From NCBI GenBank assembly GCA_937967705.1, contig CALCJG010000426.1:1-14863 (forward strand): a DNA stretch of 14,863 nucleotides. The letters are read 5' to 3'. Below, piece by piece: positions 1-5,830 of the stretch. The number at the start of each line of letters is the position of its first letter. Position 1 is the first letter of the stretch. The notes beneath the pieces were generated by a model. That model had not been told where the DNA came from, ran no database searches, and saw only the letters and a program-made list of their open reading frames with translations. The position numbers and the translations under genes were made by a program. Source of the stretch: an uncultured Spirochaetia bacterium. GTDB lineage: Bacteria; Spirochaetota; UBA4802; JAGODF01.

Positions 1-265
1 CCGGTCCTTTGCTGCGATTGAGCATTTTGAAATGTATTCCGGTCATGTCGATGTTCCTGGCCATCTCCCCGCCCAGAGCGTCGATCTCTCGGACGAGATG
101 TCCTTTCGCAAGACCTCCGATAGCCGGATTACAGCTCATCTGGGCTATCGTATCCAGGTTGCCGGTCAAGAGCATTGTGCTAAAGCCCATACGAGAGGCA
201 GCGAGAGAGGCTTCAACCCCTGCATGTCCAGCACCAACAACAATTATATCATAACTTCGTATCAT
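1..265 (-). CDS. mnmG: tRNA uridine-5-carboxymethylaminomethyl modification enzyme MnmG (GidA), N-terminal part
   Basis: The minus strand reads from an ATG at 265 into the window edge, giving 88 codons. The start is [20 protein letters not shown], the FAD-binding Rossmann loop (GAGHAG, residues 11-16) typical of MnmG. Further on are the family motifs [20 protein letters not shown] (about 44-63) and GGEM, which are near-diagnostic. MnmG works with MnmE to modify the wobble uridine of certain tRNAs, using FAD, NADH and a methylene-folate donor (family knowledge). I see no good Shine-Dalgarno before 265; an in-frame TTG at 277 is the only nearby alternative. The rest of the gene lies outside the window. 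The gene diverges from the one at 563 across an AT-rich gap. Confidence 0.95.
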   Translation of the reverse strand, partial: MIRSYDIIVVGAGHAGVEASLAASRMGFSTMLLTGNLDTIAQMSCNPAIGGLAKGHLVREIDALGGEMARNIDMTGIHFKMLNRSKGP

Positions 266-562
266 AATAGCATTCAACCATAGGGTAAAAAAAGATTAAT
301 TAATATATACATATCTACGTGAATGTGTTCAGGGTTATTGTGATGTCAAGGCTTAATGATCTGATCTATCGCCTTTTATTCAGATTCCATTCATGAATTA
401 ATTATTGGGTTTACAAAGCATTTTATCTATATGAAAGCAAGAAAGATAATTTTTTCTTGACTTATATAGACTCTACGCTAAAAATCATAATATTGACATT
501 TCTATACTAAAACAACGAATTTTGAATAATAAAAAAGATGTTAAAGTGAAAGGAGATCGTAT
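266..562. other. AT-rich divergent intergenic region
   Basis: This 297-base gap separates mnmG (leftward) from the secreted protein at 563 (rightward). No open frame with coding character, tRNA or convincing hairpin is visible. A TTGACA on the minus strand (344-349) has only poor -10 candidates downstream, so the mnmG promoter is unresolved. There is a 10-bp perfect palindrome, ATTCATGAAT, in the middle, of unknown meaning. A rightward promoter candidate is listed separately. Confidence 0.7.
457..484 (+). promoter_or_regulatory. candidate sigma-70-type promoter for the secreted protein at 563
   Basis: TTGACT (457-462) and TAAAAT (479-484) are 16 bases apart, which predicts a start near 491 and a leader of about 70 bases. 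A second TTGACA at 493-498 has no properly spaced -10, so I prefer the first pair. In DNA this AT-rich, chance matches are common. Confidence 0.4.
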
Positions 563-1210
563 ATGAGAAAGATATCCGTATTTATTTTATCCCTGATTAT
601 GGCGATTACAATGAATGTTGTCGCTCAGGACAAACCGGCTCCGGCCGATTCGGATAAGGACAAGAAGACAGAACCGAATTATATGATGATCGGGATGCAG
701 GTGCCTTTTCTGTATTTTATTAAGGCTAAGGATAGCAGCTTGAATTATGGTTTACTGTTCAAAGCTCCTGTGGCAAAGGACTTTGGTGTTGAGATGGCAT
801 TGAATACCATTGTGATGCCAATAAAATCTTATGAAGCCCCTAGTGGAACAACCTACAGCGGATTTGGCGAGGAGGAATATACAAATTACCGTCTGGATTT
901 CCTCTATTTTTTGAAACAGCACAGAAATCTTCAATTCAAGTTTGGGTTTGATTATTATAAATATGTATCAGGTTATATAGCAAGTGTTCCTGGGATGAGT
1001 GCGGAAGGATGTGGCCAGCTTTATACTGAATGTAAAAATTGCCGGGAAGATCAGTATGGTCTTAATCTGGGCGCCAATCTTGATGTCCCCATTTACAAAG
1101 ATTTTTATGCGATGACTAGCCTTGGGTATAGGTATCTACTCTCCAAGCATGACAGTGCAAAAGCAGGTATTATTGATTTTACTATTGGAATGGGTTATAA
1201 GCTTAAATAA
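563..1210 (+). CDS. secreted protein, probable small outer-membrane beta-barrel
   Basis: The 215-residue product opens with a signal peptide (residues 1-22, hydrophobic core ISVFILSLIMAITMNVV, cleavage probably after Ala21 or Gln22). A polar Pro/Asp/Lys linker follows (23-38). The rest alternates hydrophobic and polar residues in short aromatic-rich stretches, for example 39-54, 107-117, 123-134 and 181-193, as expected for an 8-to-10-strand barrel. Three cysteines (150, 157, 160; C-x6-C-x2-C) sit in what looks like a loop. The chain ends GMGYKLK, without the usual terminal aromatic residue. The start is fixed by AGGAG at 551-555, seven bases before the ATG. The gene is monocistronic, with a terminator just downstream. 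I cannot name a family; the barrel call rests on composition only. Confidence 0.75.
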   Translation: MRKISVFILSLIMAITMNVVAQDKPAPADSDKDKKTEPNYMMIGMQVPFLYFIKAKDSSLNYGLLFKAPVAKDFGVEMALNTIVMPIKSYEAPSGTTYSGFGEEEYTNYRLDFLYFLKQHRNLQFKFGFDYYKYVSGYIASVPGMSAEGCGQLYTECKNCREDQYGLNLGANLDVPIYKDFYAMTSLGYRYLLSKHDSAKAGIIDFTIGMGYKLK

Positions 1211-1236
1211 GTTTTTTTTAAGAGTTTAGTAAATTT

Positions 1237-1270
1237 AAGAGGGGAGTGTTTATCACTCTCCTCTTTTTTA
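1237..1270 (+). terminator. rho-independent terminator of the gene at 563
   Basis: A 12-bp stem (1237-1248 with 1254-1265, one G-T pair, otherwise perfect) encloses a 5-base loop TTTAT and runs straight into a T tract. It begins 27 bases after the stop of the upstream gene. Confidence 0.85.
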
Positions 1271-1292
1271 TTATATAAATATAATAATTGAT

Positions 1293-1325
1293 AAAAAAAG
1301 ACCTCTCCAAAATGGAGAGGTCTTT
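1293..1325 (-). terminator. rho-independent terminator of the small Cys-rich gene
   Basis: A perfect 12-bp stem (1297-1308 with 1314-1325) encloses a 5-base loop. Read on the minus strand it is followed by a run of seven Ts (the As at 1293-1299). It lies 24 bases past the stop at 1349. A smaller 5-bp hairpin (1333-1337 with 1343-1347) sits between stop and terminator. Confidence 0.88.
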
Positions 1326-1348
1326 GAAATATACTCTTTTGGAGAGTC

Positions 1349-1603
1349 TTATTTTCCAGGAGTGGGAACATCAACTTTGGGAGCATTCTTGCAAGCAGTT
1401 TTGCACTCTTTGTAAGCTTCGTTACATTTTTTCTTAGCATCCTTTCTTTCTTCTTTGGGAGCTTTCTTGGCTTCAGCCATGCACTCTTTCTTTGCTTTGT
1501 TGCAATTTTTCATGCACTCTTTTTTTGCATTGGCTGCAAAGCCGGCGGTTACAAATGTTGCGGCAGCTATAAGGGCTACCATAGCGAGCATTAACTTCTT
1601 CAT
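1349..1603 (-). CDS. small secreted Cys/Lys-rich protein, predicted disulfide-stapled helical hairpin
   Basis: The product is 84 residues long. Residues 1-26 form a signal peptide (MKK, hydrophobic core, cleavage probably after AANA). The mature part has about 58 residues, very rich in Lys, Ala and Glu, with six cysteines at 30, 34, 41, 60, 67 and 71. Their spacing is C-x3-C-x6-C-x18-C-x6-C-x3-C, an exact mirror image about residue 50.5, next to Pro49. Pairing 30-71, 34-67 and 41-60 would staple an antiparallel helical pair. Residues 34-50 and 60-76 also align directly (10 of 17 identical), and 27-37 and 38-48 are a further 11-residue repeat (KKECM starts both). The start is supported by GGAGG (1610-1614) six bases upstream. 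The gene has its own promoter and terminator. Function is unknown: metal binding, periplasmic stress or an extracellular peptide are all possible. I recognise no named family. Confidence 0.85.
   Translation of the reverse strand: MKKLMLAMVALIAAATFVTAGFAANAKKECMKNCNKAKKECMAEAKKAPKEERKDAKKKCNEAYKECKTACKNAPKVDVPTPGK
1478..1528 (-). repeat. 18-bp direct repeat inside the Cys-rich gene
   Basis: CATGCACTCTTTCTTTGC (1478-1495) recurs at 1511-1528 with one change. The 33-base offset is 11 codons, or three helical turns. Each copy encodes Lys-Lys-Glu-Cys-Met preceded by Ala. The near identity at DNA level suggests a fairly recent internal duplication or ongoing slippage. Confidence 0.8.
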
Positions 1604-1654
1604 GGAAATCCTCCAATAAAATAATTAAAACCCTTAAAAAGGTTTGAATTAGAG

Positions 1655-1682
1655 ACTATATTCAATAATGATTATTTTTCAA
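1655..1682 (-). promoter_or_regulatory. promoter of the Cys-rich gene
   Basis: On the minus strand TTGAAA (1682-1677) and TATAGT (1660-1655) are 16 bases apart. This predicts a start near 1648 and a leader of about 45 bases. The leader holds a weak 5-bp hairpin (1628-1632 with 1641-1645) ahead of the GGAGG. Confidence 0.6.
1664..1676. promoter_or_regulatory. Fur-family-like operator core in the promoter spacer
   Basis: AATAATGATTATT is a perfect 6-1-6 palindrome. Its core ATAAT-n-ATTAT is shared by the known Fur and PerR box consensus sequences (family knowledge). It fills the spacer between the -35 and -10 of the minus-strand promoter, ending exactly at the -35 edge. A repressor there would block polymerase. 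The outer bases do not match any one family member, so the regulator cannot be named. Confidence 0.45.
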
Positions 1683-1710
1683 CAATTTTTTTAAAAAAGA
1701 GAGGGCTTTA

Positions 1711-1754
1711 GATAATGACATTATATTAGTAATGATTATATTCATTATCATAAT
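1711..1754. promoter_or_regulatory. cluster of AT-rich palindromes, possible further operators
   Basis: Three inverted repeats lie within 44 bases: ATAATG-A-CATTAT (1712-1724), TAATGA-N6-TCATTA (1730-1747) and ATTAT-C-ATAAT (1744-1754). The 19 bases at 1731-1749 match the classical enterobacterial Fur box at 15 of 19 positions by eye. They lie upstream of both divergent promoters and could serve either gene. Low base complexity weakens the case. Confidence 0.35.
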
Positions 1755-1772
1755 AATTGAGGTTGTGACAAA

Positions 1773-1799
1773 TTGATAAGGCATTAGTTATTATATAAT
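1773..1799 (+). promoter_or_regulatory. candidate promoter of the macrodomain-pyrF pair
   Basis: A consensus TATAAT (1794-1799) is preceded by TTGATA (1773-1778) at a short 15-base spacing. The predicted transcript would have a leader of only about 20 bases to the ATG at 1827. Confidence 0.4.
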
Positions 1800-1826
1800 G
1801 TTACTCGTATTAAAGAAGAGGCAAGG

Positions 1827-2369
1827 ATGGATTGTTCAAAGGAATTGCTTAAACAAATAGTAATCAAACAGGGAGATATAACGCTGGAGGATACAGGTGC
1901 CATTGTTAATGCTGCCAATCCCAGCCTTCTGGGGGGGGGAGGCGTCGATGGTGCTATTCACCGTGCGGCGGGGCCTAAACTTTTGGAGGAATGTAAAACA
2001 CTGGGGGGGTGCCGGCATGGAGAAGCTCGGATAACTAGAGGTTATAATTTAAAAGCTGAGTATATCATTCATACGCCAGGTCCCATATATAGGAATGGTT
2101 CATCGGGAGAGCGAAAGATCCTCACCGATTCCTATTGGAACTGTATGAGGCTGGCGAAGGCGAAGGAATTAAAATCGATTGCTTTTCCCGCTATTTCTAC
2201 CGGGATCTATGGTTATCCCAAGAGGGAGGCCTGTGAAGTTGCGATGATTACCGTTCTTAAATTCATGAAACAGGAGAAATATATTCTAGAGGTTCGCTTT
2301 GTAGTTTTTGATCGTGATAATTATCAGATATATCTGGATGAGCTGCAAAAGTTAGAAATGAAACTATAA
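1827..2369 (+). CDS. macrodomain protein, ADP-ribose / O-acetyl-ADP-ribose hydrolase (MacroD/YmdB type)
   Basis: A single macrodomain fills the 180 residues. Ligand-loop motifs are present in order: GDIT (16-19), VNAANPSLLGGGGVDGAIHR (27-46) with the family's Asn28, Asn31 and Asp41, GEARIT (65-70), IIHTPGP (80-86, Pro where most members have Val) and AISTGIYGYP (122-131). MacroD-type enzymes remove ADP-ribose from proteins and deacetylate O-acetyl-ADP-ribose in the cytoplasm (family knowledge). The pattern of residues looks active. AGAGG at 1817-1821 supports the start. pyrF begins 20 bases after the stop, so the two are probably co-transcribed, although no metabolic link is obvious. The gene diverges from the Cys-rich gene across the palindrome-rich gap. 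Confidence 0.93.
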   Translation: MDCSKELLKQIVIKQGDITLEDTGAIVNAANPSLLGGGGVDGAIHRAAGPKLLEECKTLGGCRHGEARITRGYNLKAEYIIHTPGPIYRNGSSGERKILTDSYWNCMRLAKAKELKSIAFPAISTGIYGYPKREACEVAMITVLKFMKQEKYILEVRFVVFDRDNYQIYLDELQKLEMKL

Positions 2370-2389
2370 TTAATAAGACAGGTTGAGGG

Positions 2390-3241
2390 ATGAATTATAT
2401 TGAATTGCTTAAGAATAAAGCGGAAAAATACGGCAGTATTGTTTGTATGGGGATGGATCCTGTTTTGGAAAATATTCCTATCAAGGGGAAATCCGTCAAG
2501 GAAACCATAGTAGAGTTCTATGAGGCCATTTTAAACAGCTTGTGTAAAAAAGGGATATATCCTTCCGCTGTAAAACCTAATTATGCCTTTTATGGACAAT
2601 ATGGTCTGGATGGTATTGAAGCGCTTTGGTCTATCATAAAAATATATAAACGGGAAGGATTGCCTGTCATCCTGGATGTGAAGAGGGGTGATATCGGTAC
2701 GACCGCAGAAGCCTATGCCCGGGAGGCCTTTGTTTTTTTTGAAGCGGATGCCGTGACCCTGGCGCCCTATATGGGATATGATTCCATATCTCCCTTCATG
2801 AACGGTTTTCCTGATAAGGGGTATTATGTTCTAAATAAGACTTCCAATAAAAGCTCTGTCGATTTTCAGGATATCATGATTGACGGCAGTCCCTTCTATT
2901 CTCAGGTCACTCAGAAGATCATAGAATGGTACAGGCCCGGTATCGGGGCTGTCGTGGGGGCAACTTATCCCGAAGAGTTGAGGTCAATTATACAGAAGTA
3001 TAACGCTACTGGTAAGGAGTTTCCTCTTCTCATTCCGGGGGTGGGCCGTCAGGGGGGAGACGTTAGAGAGATCGTTAATATCCTGAAAGAAAACGGCAAT
3101 TATCAGATACATCGTATAAATTCGTCATCAGCCATCAATTACGCATATAAGAAGTCCCCTGGAATGGATTATGCTGAGGCGGCTGCTCATGAACTTCATC
3201 AATTGAATGAACAGATTGCTGTTTATCTGCAATCTCGGTGA
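2390..3241 (+). CDS. pyrF: orotidine 5'-phosphate decarboxylase, type 2
   Basis: The 283-residue product is the longer form of OMP decarboxylase, which makes UMP in the last step of pyrimidine synthesis. The signature LDVKRGDIGTTAEAYA (95-110) holds the catalytic Lys98 and the Asp96/Asp101 pair. Other conserved stretches are CMGMDP (19-24), KPNYAFYGQYG (62-72), TLAPYMG (123-129), VGATYPEE (189-196) and the phosphate loop PGVGRQGGD (216-224). All expected elements are present and the length is normal for this subtype (about 270-310). The start ATG follows GAGGG closely. No clear terminator follows. The last codon and stop lie inside a 17-bp sequence that recurs at the end of the RmuC gene 2.4 kb downstream. 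Confidence 0.96.
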   Translation: MNYIELLKNKAEKYGSIVCMGMDPVLENIPIKGKSVKETIVEFYEAILNSLCKKGIYPSAVKPNYAFYGQYGLDGIEALWSIIKIYKREGLPVILDVKRGDIGTTAEAYAREAFVFFEADAVTLAPYMGYDSISPFMNGFPDKGYYVLNKTSNKSSVDFQDIMIDGSPFYSQVTQKIIEWYRPGIGAVVGATYPEELRSIIQKYNATGKEFPLLIPGVGRQGGDVREIVNILKENGNYQIHRINSSSAINYAYKKSPGMDYAEAAAHELHQLNEQIAVYLQSR

Positions 3242-3251
3242 GGATTGAGAA
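3235..3251 (+). repeat. 17-bp direct repeat, copy 1 (pyrF end)
   Basis: TCGGTGAGGATTGAGAA spans the final codons and stop of pyrF. An identical copy is at 5647-5663. The two copies bracket the acyltransferase-RmuC pair. Confidence 0.85.
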
Positions 3252-3342
3252 CCTTCATCTAAAAACCTTCTTTCAATGATATATCAGGCTGTGTATTTAA
3301 TGCGGATATGTATTCGATGATCAATAATTATCTCGAAAGAAT

Positions 3343-3371
3343 TTGATATAATTATGCTGTAATCGTATTAG
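3343..3371 (+). promoter_or_regulatory. candidate promoter of the acyltransferase-RmuC pair
   Basis: The 224-base gap 3242-3465 has no gene. TTGATA (3343-3348) and TATTAG (3366-3371) are 17 bases apart. An extended -10-like TGGTATTAT follows at 3382-3390. Either could be real; the region is AT-rich and the choice is uncertain. Confidence 0.3.
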
Positions 3372-3465
3372 TTTTATAAAATGGTATTATGATTCCCATG
3401 GTCTTCTTTAACGAATAATTGTGATAATTATGATGGAAGCATTGTAAATAATTGGGGGCGTAGAT

Positions 3466-4536
3466 TTGTTATTCGGTATATTGAGGTATTTTTTAGCCAA
3501 TCTAGTTATTCTTGTCCATCTGTGGCCTGGACTTAATAATTGGACGGCAGTATATGCAGTTTTTGGTTTTTATATACTCAGCGGATACCTGATGACATTT
3601 ATCCTGAAGGAAACCTATGGCTTTACAATAAAGGGCGTCAAATCCTATTTACAAAACAGATTTTTAAGGATTTATCCGGTATACTGGTTGATAATGGCGG
3701 CTAGTATCATAGTTATTGCCGCTTTCCCTGTAACAAGTAAGACTTTTAAAGATACCATGGAAATTCCAAGCAATGCTCTGGATTGGATCTATAATCTGAT
3801 TATTTTCGGTCTTGGAAATACATTTTTTTTAGAGCTGGGTCGGGTCAGGATAATACCGCCGGCCTGGACCTTGCATATCGAGTTTTTGTTCTATATACTC
3901 ATTCCGATCCTTGCAAAAACCTATAAGAGAACCTTGCTCTGGTTTTCCCTGAGTCTGCTATATACTGTACTCGTTCTTGCTTTTGATATGCCCTGGGGTA
4001 CCCGTTATCGGCCCTTGCAGGCAGCATCACTTCCTTTTAGTATCGGAGCTTTGTTATTCTATGTTTTGAATCGCAGTGAAAACGGTTTAAAGTTTGATTT
4101 CAATGCGAAGATATTTTTTGGATTGCTGCTGGGATATATTTGTAATCTGATTTTTGCTGAGTCTCTTGGTGATCCAAGGCTTGTTTCGTTTTACATTAAT
4201 CTCCTTTTCCTTACGGTGATAGTAGCTTTTTTGAGCCGAGTTCCCGTTGAAAAAGTGCCAAAAGCCATTTTAAAGATCGATCAATTTCTGGGGGATCTTT
4301 CTTATCCAGTTTATTTGATTCATTGGCTCGTTGGATTGCTGGTAATCATCCTGATTTTTCAGGGCATGATTCCACCCCGCTACAGTCATCAAGGGGGTAT
4401 TCTGTTCTTCTTATCTTTTCCTTTTATTAATATTTTCGCCGCGCTTATTCATAGAATGATGGAAAAACCCCTGGGGGGATTGCGGGATCGAATTCGTGGA
4501 AAATCGATAGATAAATTTATGGAGAAGGCTTCATGA
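3466..4536 (+). CDS. membrane acyltransferase, acyltransferase-3 family
   Basis: The 356-residue polytopic membrane protein has about ten hydrophobic segments. Family landmarks are His18 in the first segment (the conserved, probably catalytic His), RFLRIYPVYW (65-74), AWTLHIEFLFYILIP (133-147, the W-[ST]-L-x-x-E-x-x-[FY]-Y block), LGDLSYPVYLIHW (275-287) and an ending MEKP. Members O-acylate sugars in surface polysaccharides, lipids or antibiotics at the inner membrane (family knowledge); the substrate here is not readable. The start is TTG: an in-frame TAA at 3445-3447 leaves no ATG or GTG, and GGGGG lies seven bases upstream. The first residues are shorter than usual, with His18 near the N-terminus, but nothing seems missing. 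The stop overlaps the next ATG by four bases (ATGA), implying translational coupling. Confidence 0.9.
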   Translation: MLFGILRYFLANLVILVHLWPGLNNWTAVYAVFGFYILSGYLMTFILKETYGFTIKGVKSYLQNRFLRIYPVYWLIMAASIIVIAAFPVTSKTFKDTMEIPSNALDWIYNLIIFGLGNTFFLELGRVRIIPPAWTLHIEFLFYILIPILAKTYKRTLLWFSLSLLYTVLVLAFDMPWGTRYRPLQAASLPFSIGALLFYVLNRSENGLKFDFNAKIFFGLLLGYICNLIFAESLGDPRLVSFYINLLFLTVIVAFLSRVPVEKVPKAILKIDQFLGDLSYPVYLIHWLVGLLVIILIFQGMIPPRYSHQGGILFFLSFPFINIFAALIHRMMEKPLGGLRDRIRGKSIDKFMEKAS

Positions 4537-5660
4537 ATACCATTATTTTGATTTTACTGGTTATCATTGCGGTATCTTTGATCATTTTGATCGTAAAAAC
4601 CTTTACTGTTAAGGACATGGGCCTCAATCAGGAGCTCATCGACATGAAGAACCAGCTTTTTGAATTCAAAACAAAGCAGCTGGAAATGCAAAATCTATCC
4701 CTGAGAAGTCAGCAGGAACTTTTTGCTCAAACTCAAAAGAATATGAATGATCAACTGGGTTCTATCACGAATTCAGTAAATACTGTTCTTTCGAAAACAC
4801 AGGCAAATATTAATTCACAATTGAGCAATACCGGTGTAGTGATCAATGAGATACATAAAAAACTCGGATCCCTGGAAGAGACAGCGAGGAATATCCAGGC
4901 GATCGGGAAAGATATCTCCTCCCTTCAAACAATTCTCCAGGCGCCTAAGTTGAGGGGAAATCTGGGGGAATACCTCCTTGAAGAATTGTTAAAGCAGATT
5001 TTCCCCAGTAAGAATTATGAGATCCAATATCGGTTCCGCAATGGCACGCTGGTGGATGCTGTCATTAAGCTGGGAGAGGGCATAATCCCGGTGGATTCCA
5101 AATTTCCTCTGGAAAGCTTCCAGAGGATGATATCATCGGAAAAGGAGGAGGAGAAAAACAGGTTTAAAAAGGAGTTTATACGGGGCTTGAAGGCAAGAAT
5201 TGATGAAATAGCCGTGAAGTATATCAATCAGGATGAAGGAACGTTTGATTTTGCGATGATGTATATACCTGCAGAAAATGTATTCTATGAGATCATTATA
5301 AACGACACATTGACAAACCGGGATTACGAGATATTCAATTACGCGATCGAGCGTCATGTAATACCCGTCTCTCCCAATAGCTTTTATGCTTATCTCATGG
5401 CTATCGTATATGGTCTCAAGGGGTTTAAAATTGAGCAGCAGGCACGCATGATCATGGGAGAACTATCACGGGTTCAGGACACCTTTTCGGTTTTTTATCG
5501 GGATTTCAACCTTGTTGGGAAACACATTGATAATGCCTCAGCTAAATACAGGGAATGTTTGCGGCGGGCAGAGAAATTTAACGACAAGGTATCCCAGATT
5601 ACGGGGATCAAGACCGATCTTTTGGACATTGAAGGGGGACCACAAATCGGTGAGGATTGA
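4533..5660 (+). CDS. rmuC: RmuC-domain protein, membrane-anchored
   Basis: The 375-residue product starts with one membrane helix (residues 3-21). A long polar coiled-coil region follows (about 30-135, with many Gln, Asn and Lys). The RmuC domain runs from about 135 to 355: QAPKLRGNLGEYLLEELLKQ (136-155), a nuclease-like core DAVIKLGEGIIPVDSKFPLE (175-194, with Asp175, Asp188 and Lys190), then YIPAENVFYE (244-253) and PNSFYAYLMAI (281-291). RmuC proteins limit recombination at inverted repeats in E. coli and resemble restriction-type nucleases (family knowledge). The order and length are normal for the family. The first ATG overlaps the acyltransferase stop. No biochemical link between the two is known to me. 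Confidence 0.93.
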   Translation: MNTIILILLVIIAVSLIILIVKTFTVKDMGLNQELIDMKNQLFEFKTKQLEMQNLSLRSQQELFAQTQKNMNDQLGSITNSVNTVLSKTQANINSQLSNTGVVINEIHKKLGSLEETARNIQAIGKDISSLQTILQAPKLRGNLGEYLLEELLKQIFPSKNYEIQYRFRNGTLVDAVIKLGEGIIPVDSKFPLESFQRMISSEKEEEKNRFKKEFIRGLKARIDEIAVKYINQDEGTFDFAMMYIPAENVFYEIIINDTLTNRDYEIFNYAIERHVIPVSPNSFYAYLMAIVYGLKGFKIEQQARMIMGELSRVQDTFSVFYRDFNLVGKHIDNASAKYRECLRRAEKFNDKVSQITGIKTDLLDIEGGPQIGED

Positions 5661-5663
5661 GAA
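5647..5663 (+). repeat. 17-bp direct repeat, copy 2 (rmuC end)
   Basis: Identical to 3235-3251 and also covering a stop codon, here in a different reading frame. Its core GGATTGAGA occurs once more at 5672-5680. Confidence 0.85.
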
Positions 5664-5731
5664 AGGGTCCTGGATTGAGATCAGCTATTTTTGACAATAG
5701 ATGCAGCCCAATCTGATTGGAGGACTGTTAA

Positions 5732-5745
5732 ATAACCAGGGTTAT
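5732..5745. promoter_or_regulatory. 14-bp palindrome just upstream of a strong promoter
   Basis: ATAACC-AG-GGTTAT is a perfect 6-2-6 inverted repeat ending six bases before the -35 at 5752. The position suits an activator site or operator for the signalling gene at 5831. It lacks a T tract and is too short for a terminator. Confidence 0.4.
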
Positions 5746-5751
5746 AGTTGT

Positions 5752-5780
5752 TTGACATTTTTCTATTCCTGTACTATATT
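5752..5780 (+). promoter_or_regulatory. strong sigma-70-type promoter of the PAS/PP2C gene
   Basis: TTGACA (5752-5757) and TATATT (5775-5780) are 17 bases apart, which predicts a start near 5787 and a leader of about 45 bases. The same hexamers and spacing occur at 9127-9155 on the other strand. Confidence 0.75.
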
Positions 5781-5830
5781 TTAATCAGTTATAAACGATA
5801 AAAAGAAGATATAAATATAACAGGAAGGAA

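Noticed and set aside
493..508. TTGACA with a nearby TATACT as a promoter
   Set aside because: The hexamers are only four bases apart, far too close to work together.
3242..3465. tRNA or small RNA in the gap after pyrF
   Set aside because: I found no cloverleaf arms or stable hairpins; the region is AT-rich promoter-like DNA.
5684..5699. CTATT/AATAG hairpin after rmuC as a terminator
   Set aside because: The stem is five weak base pairs and no T tract follows.
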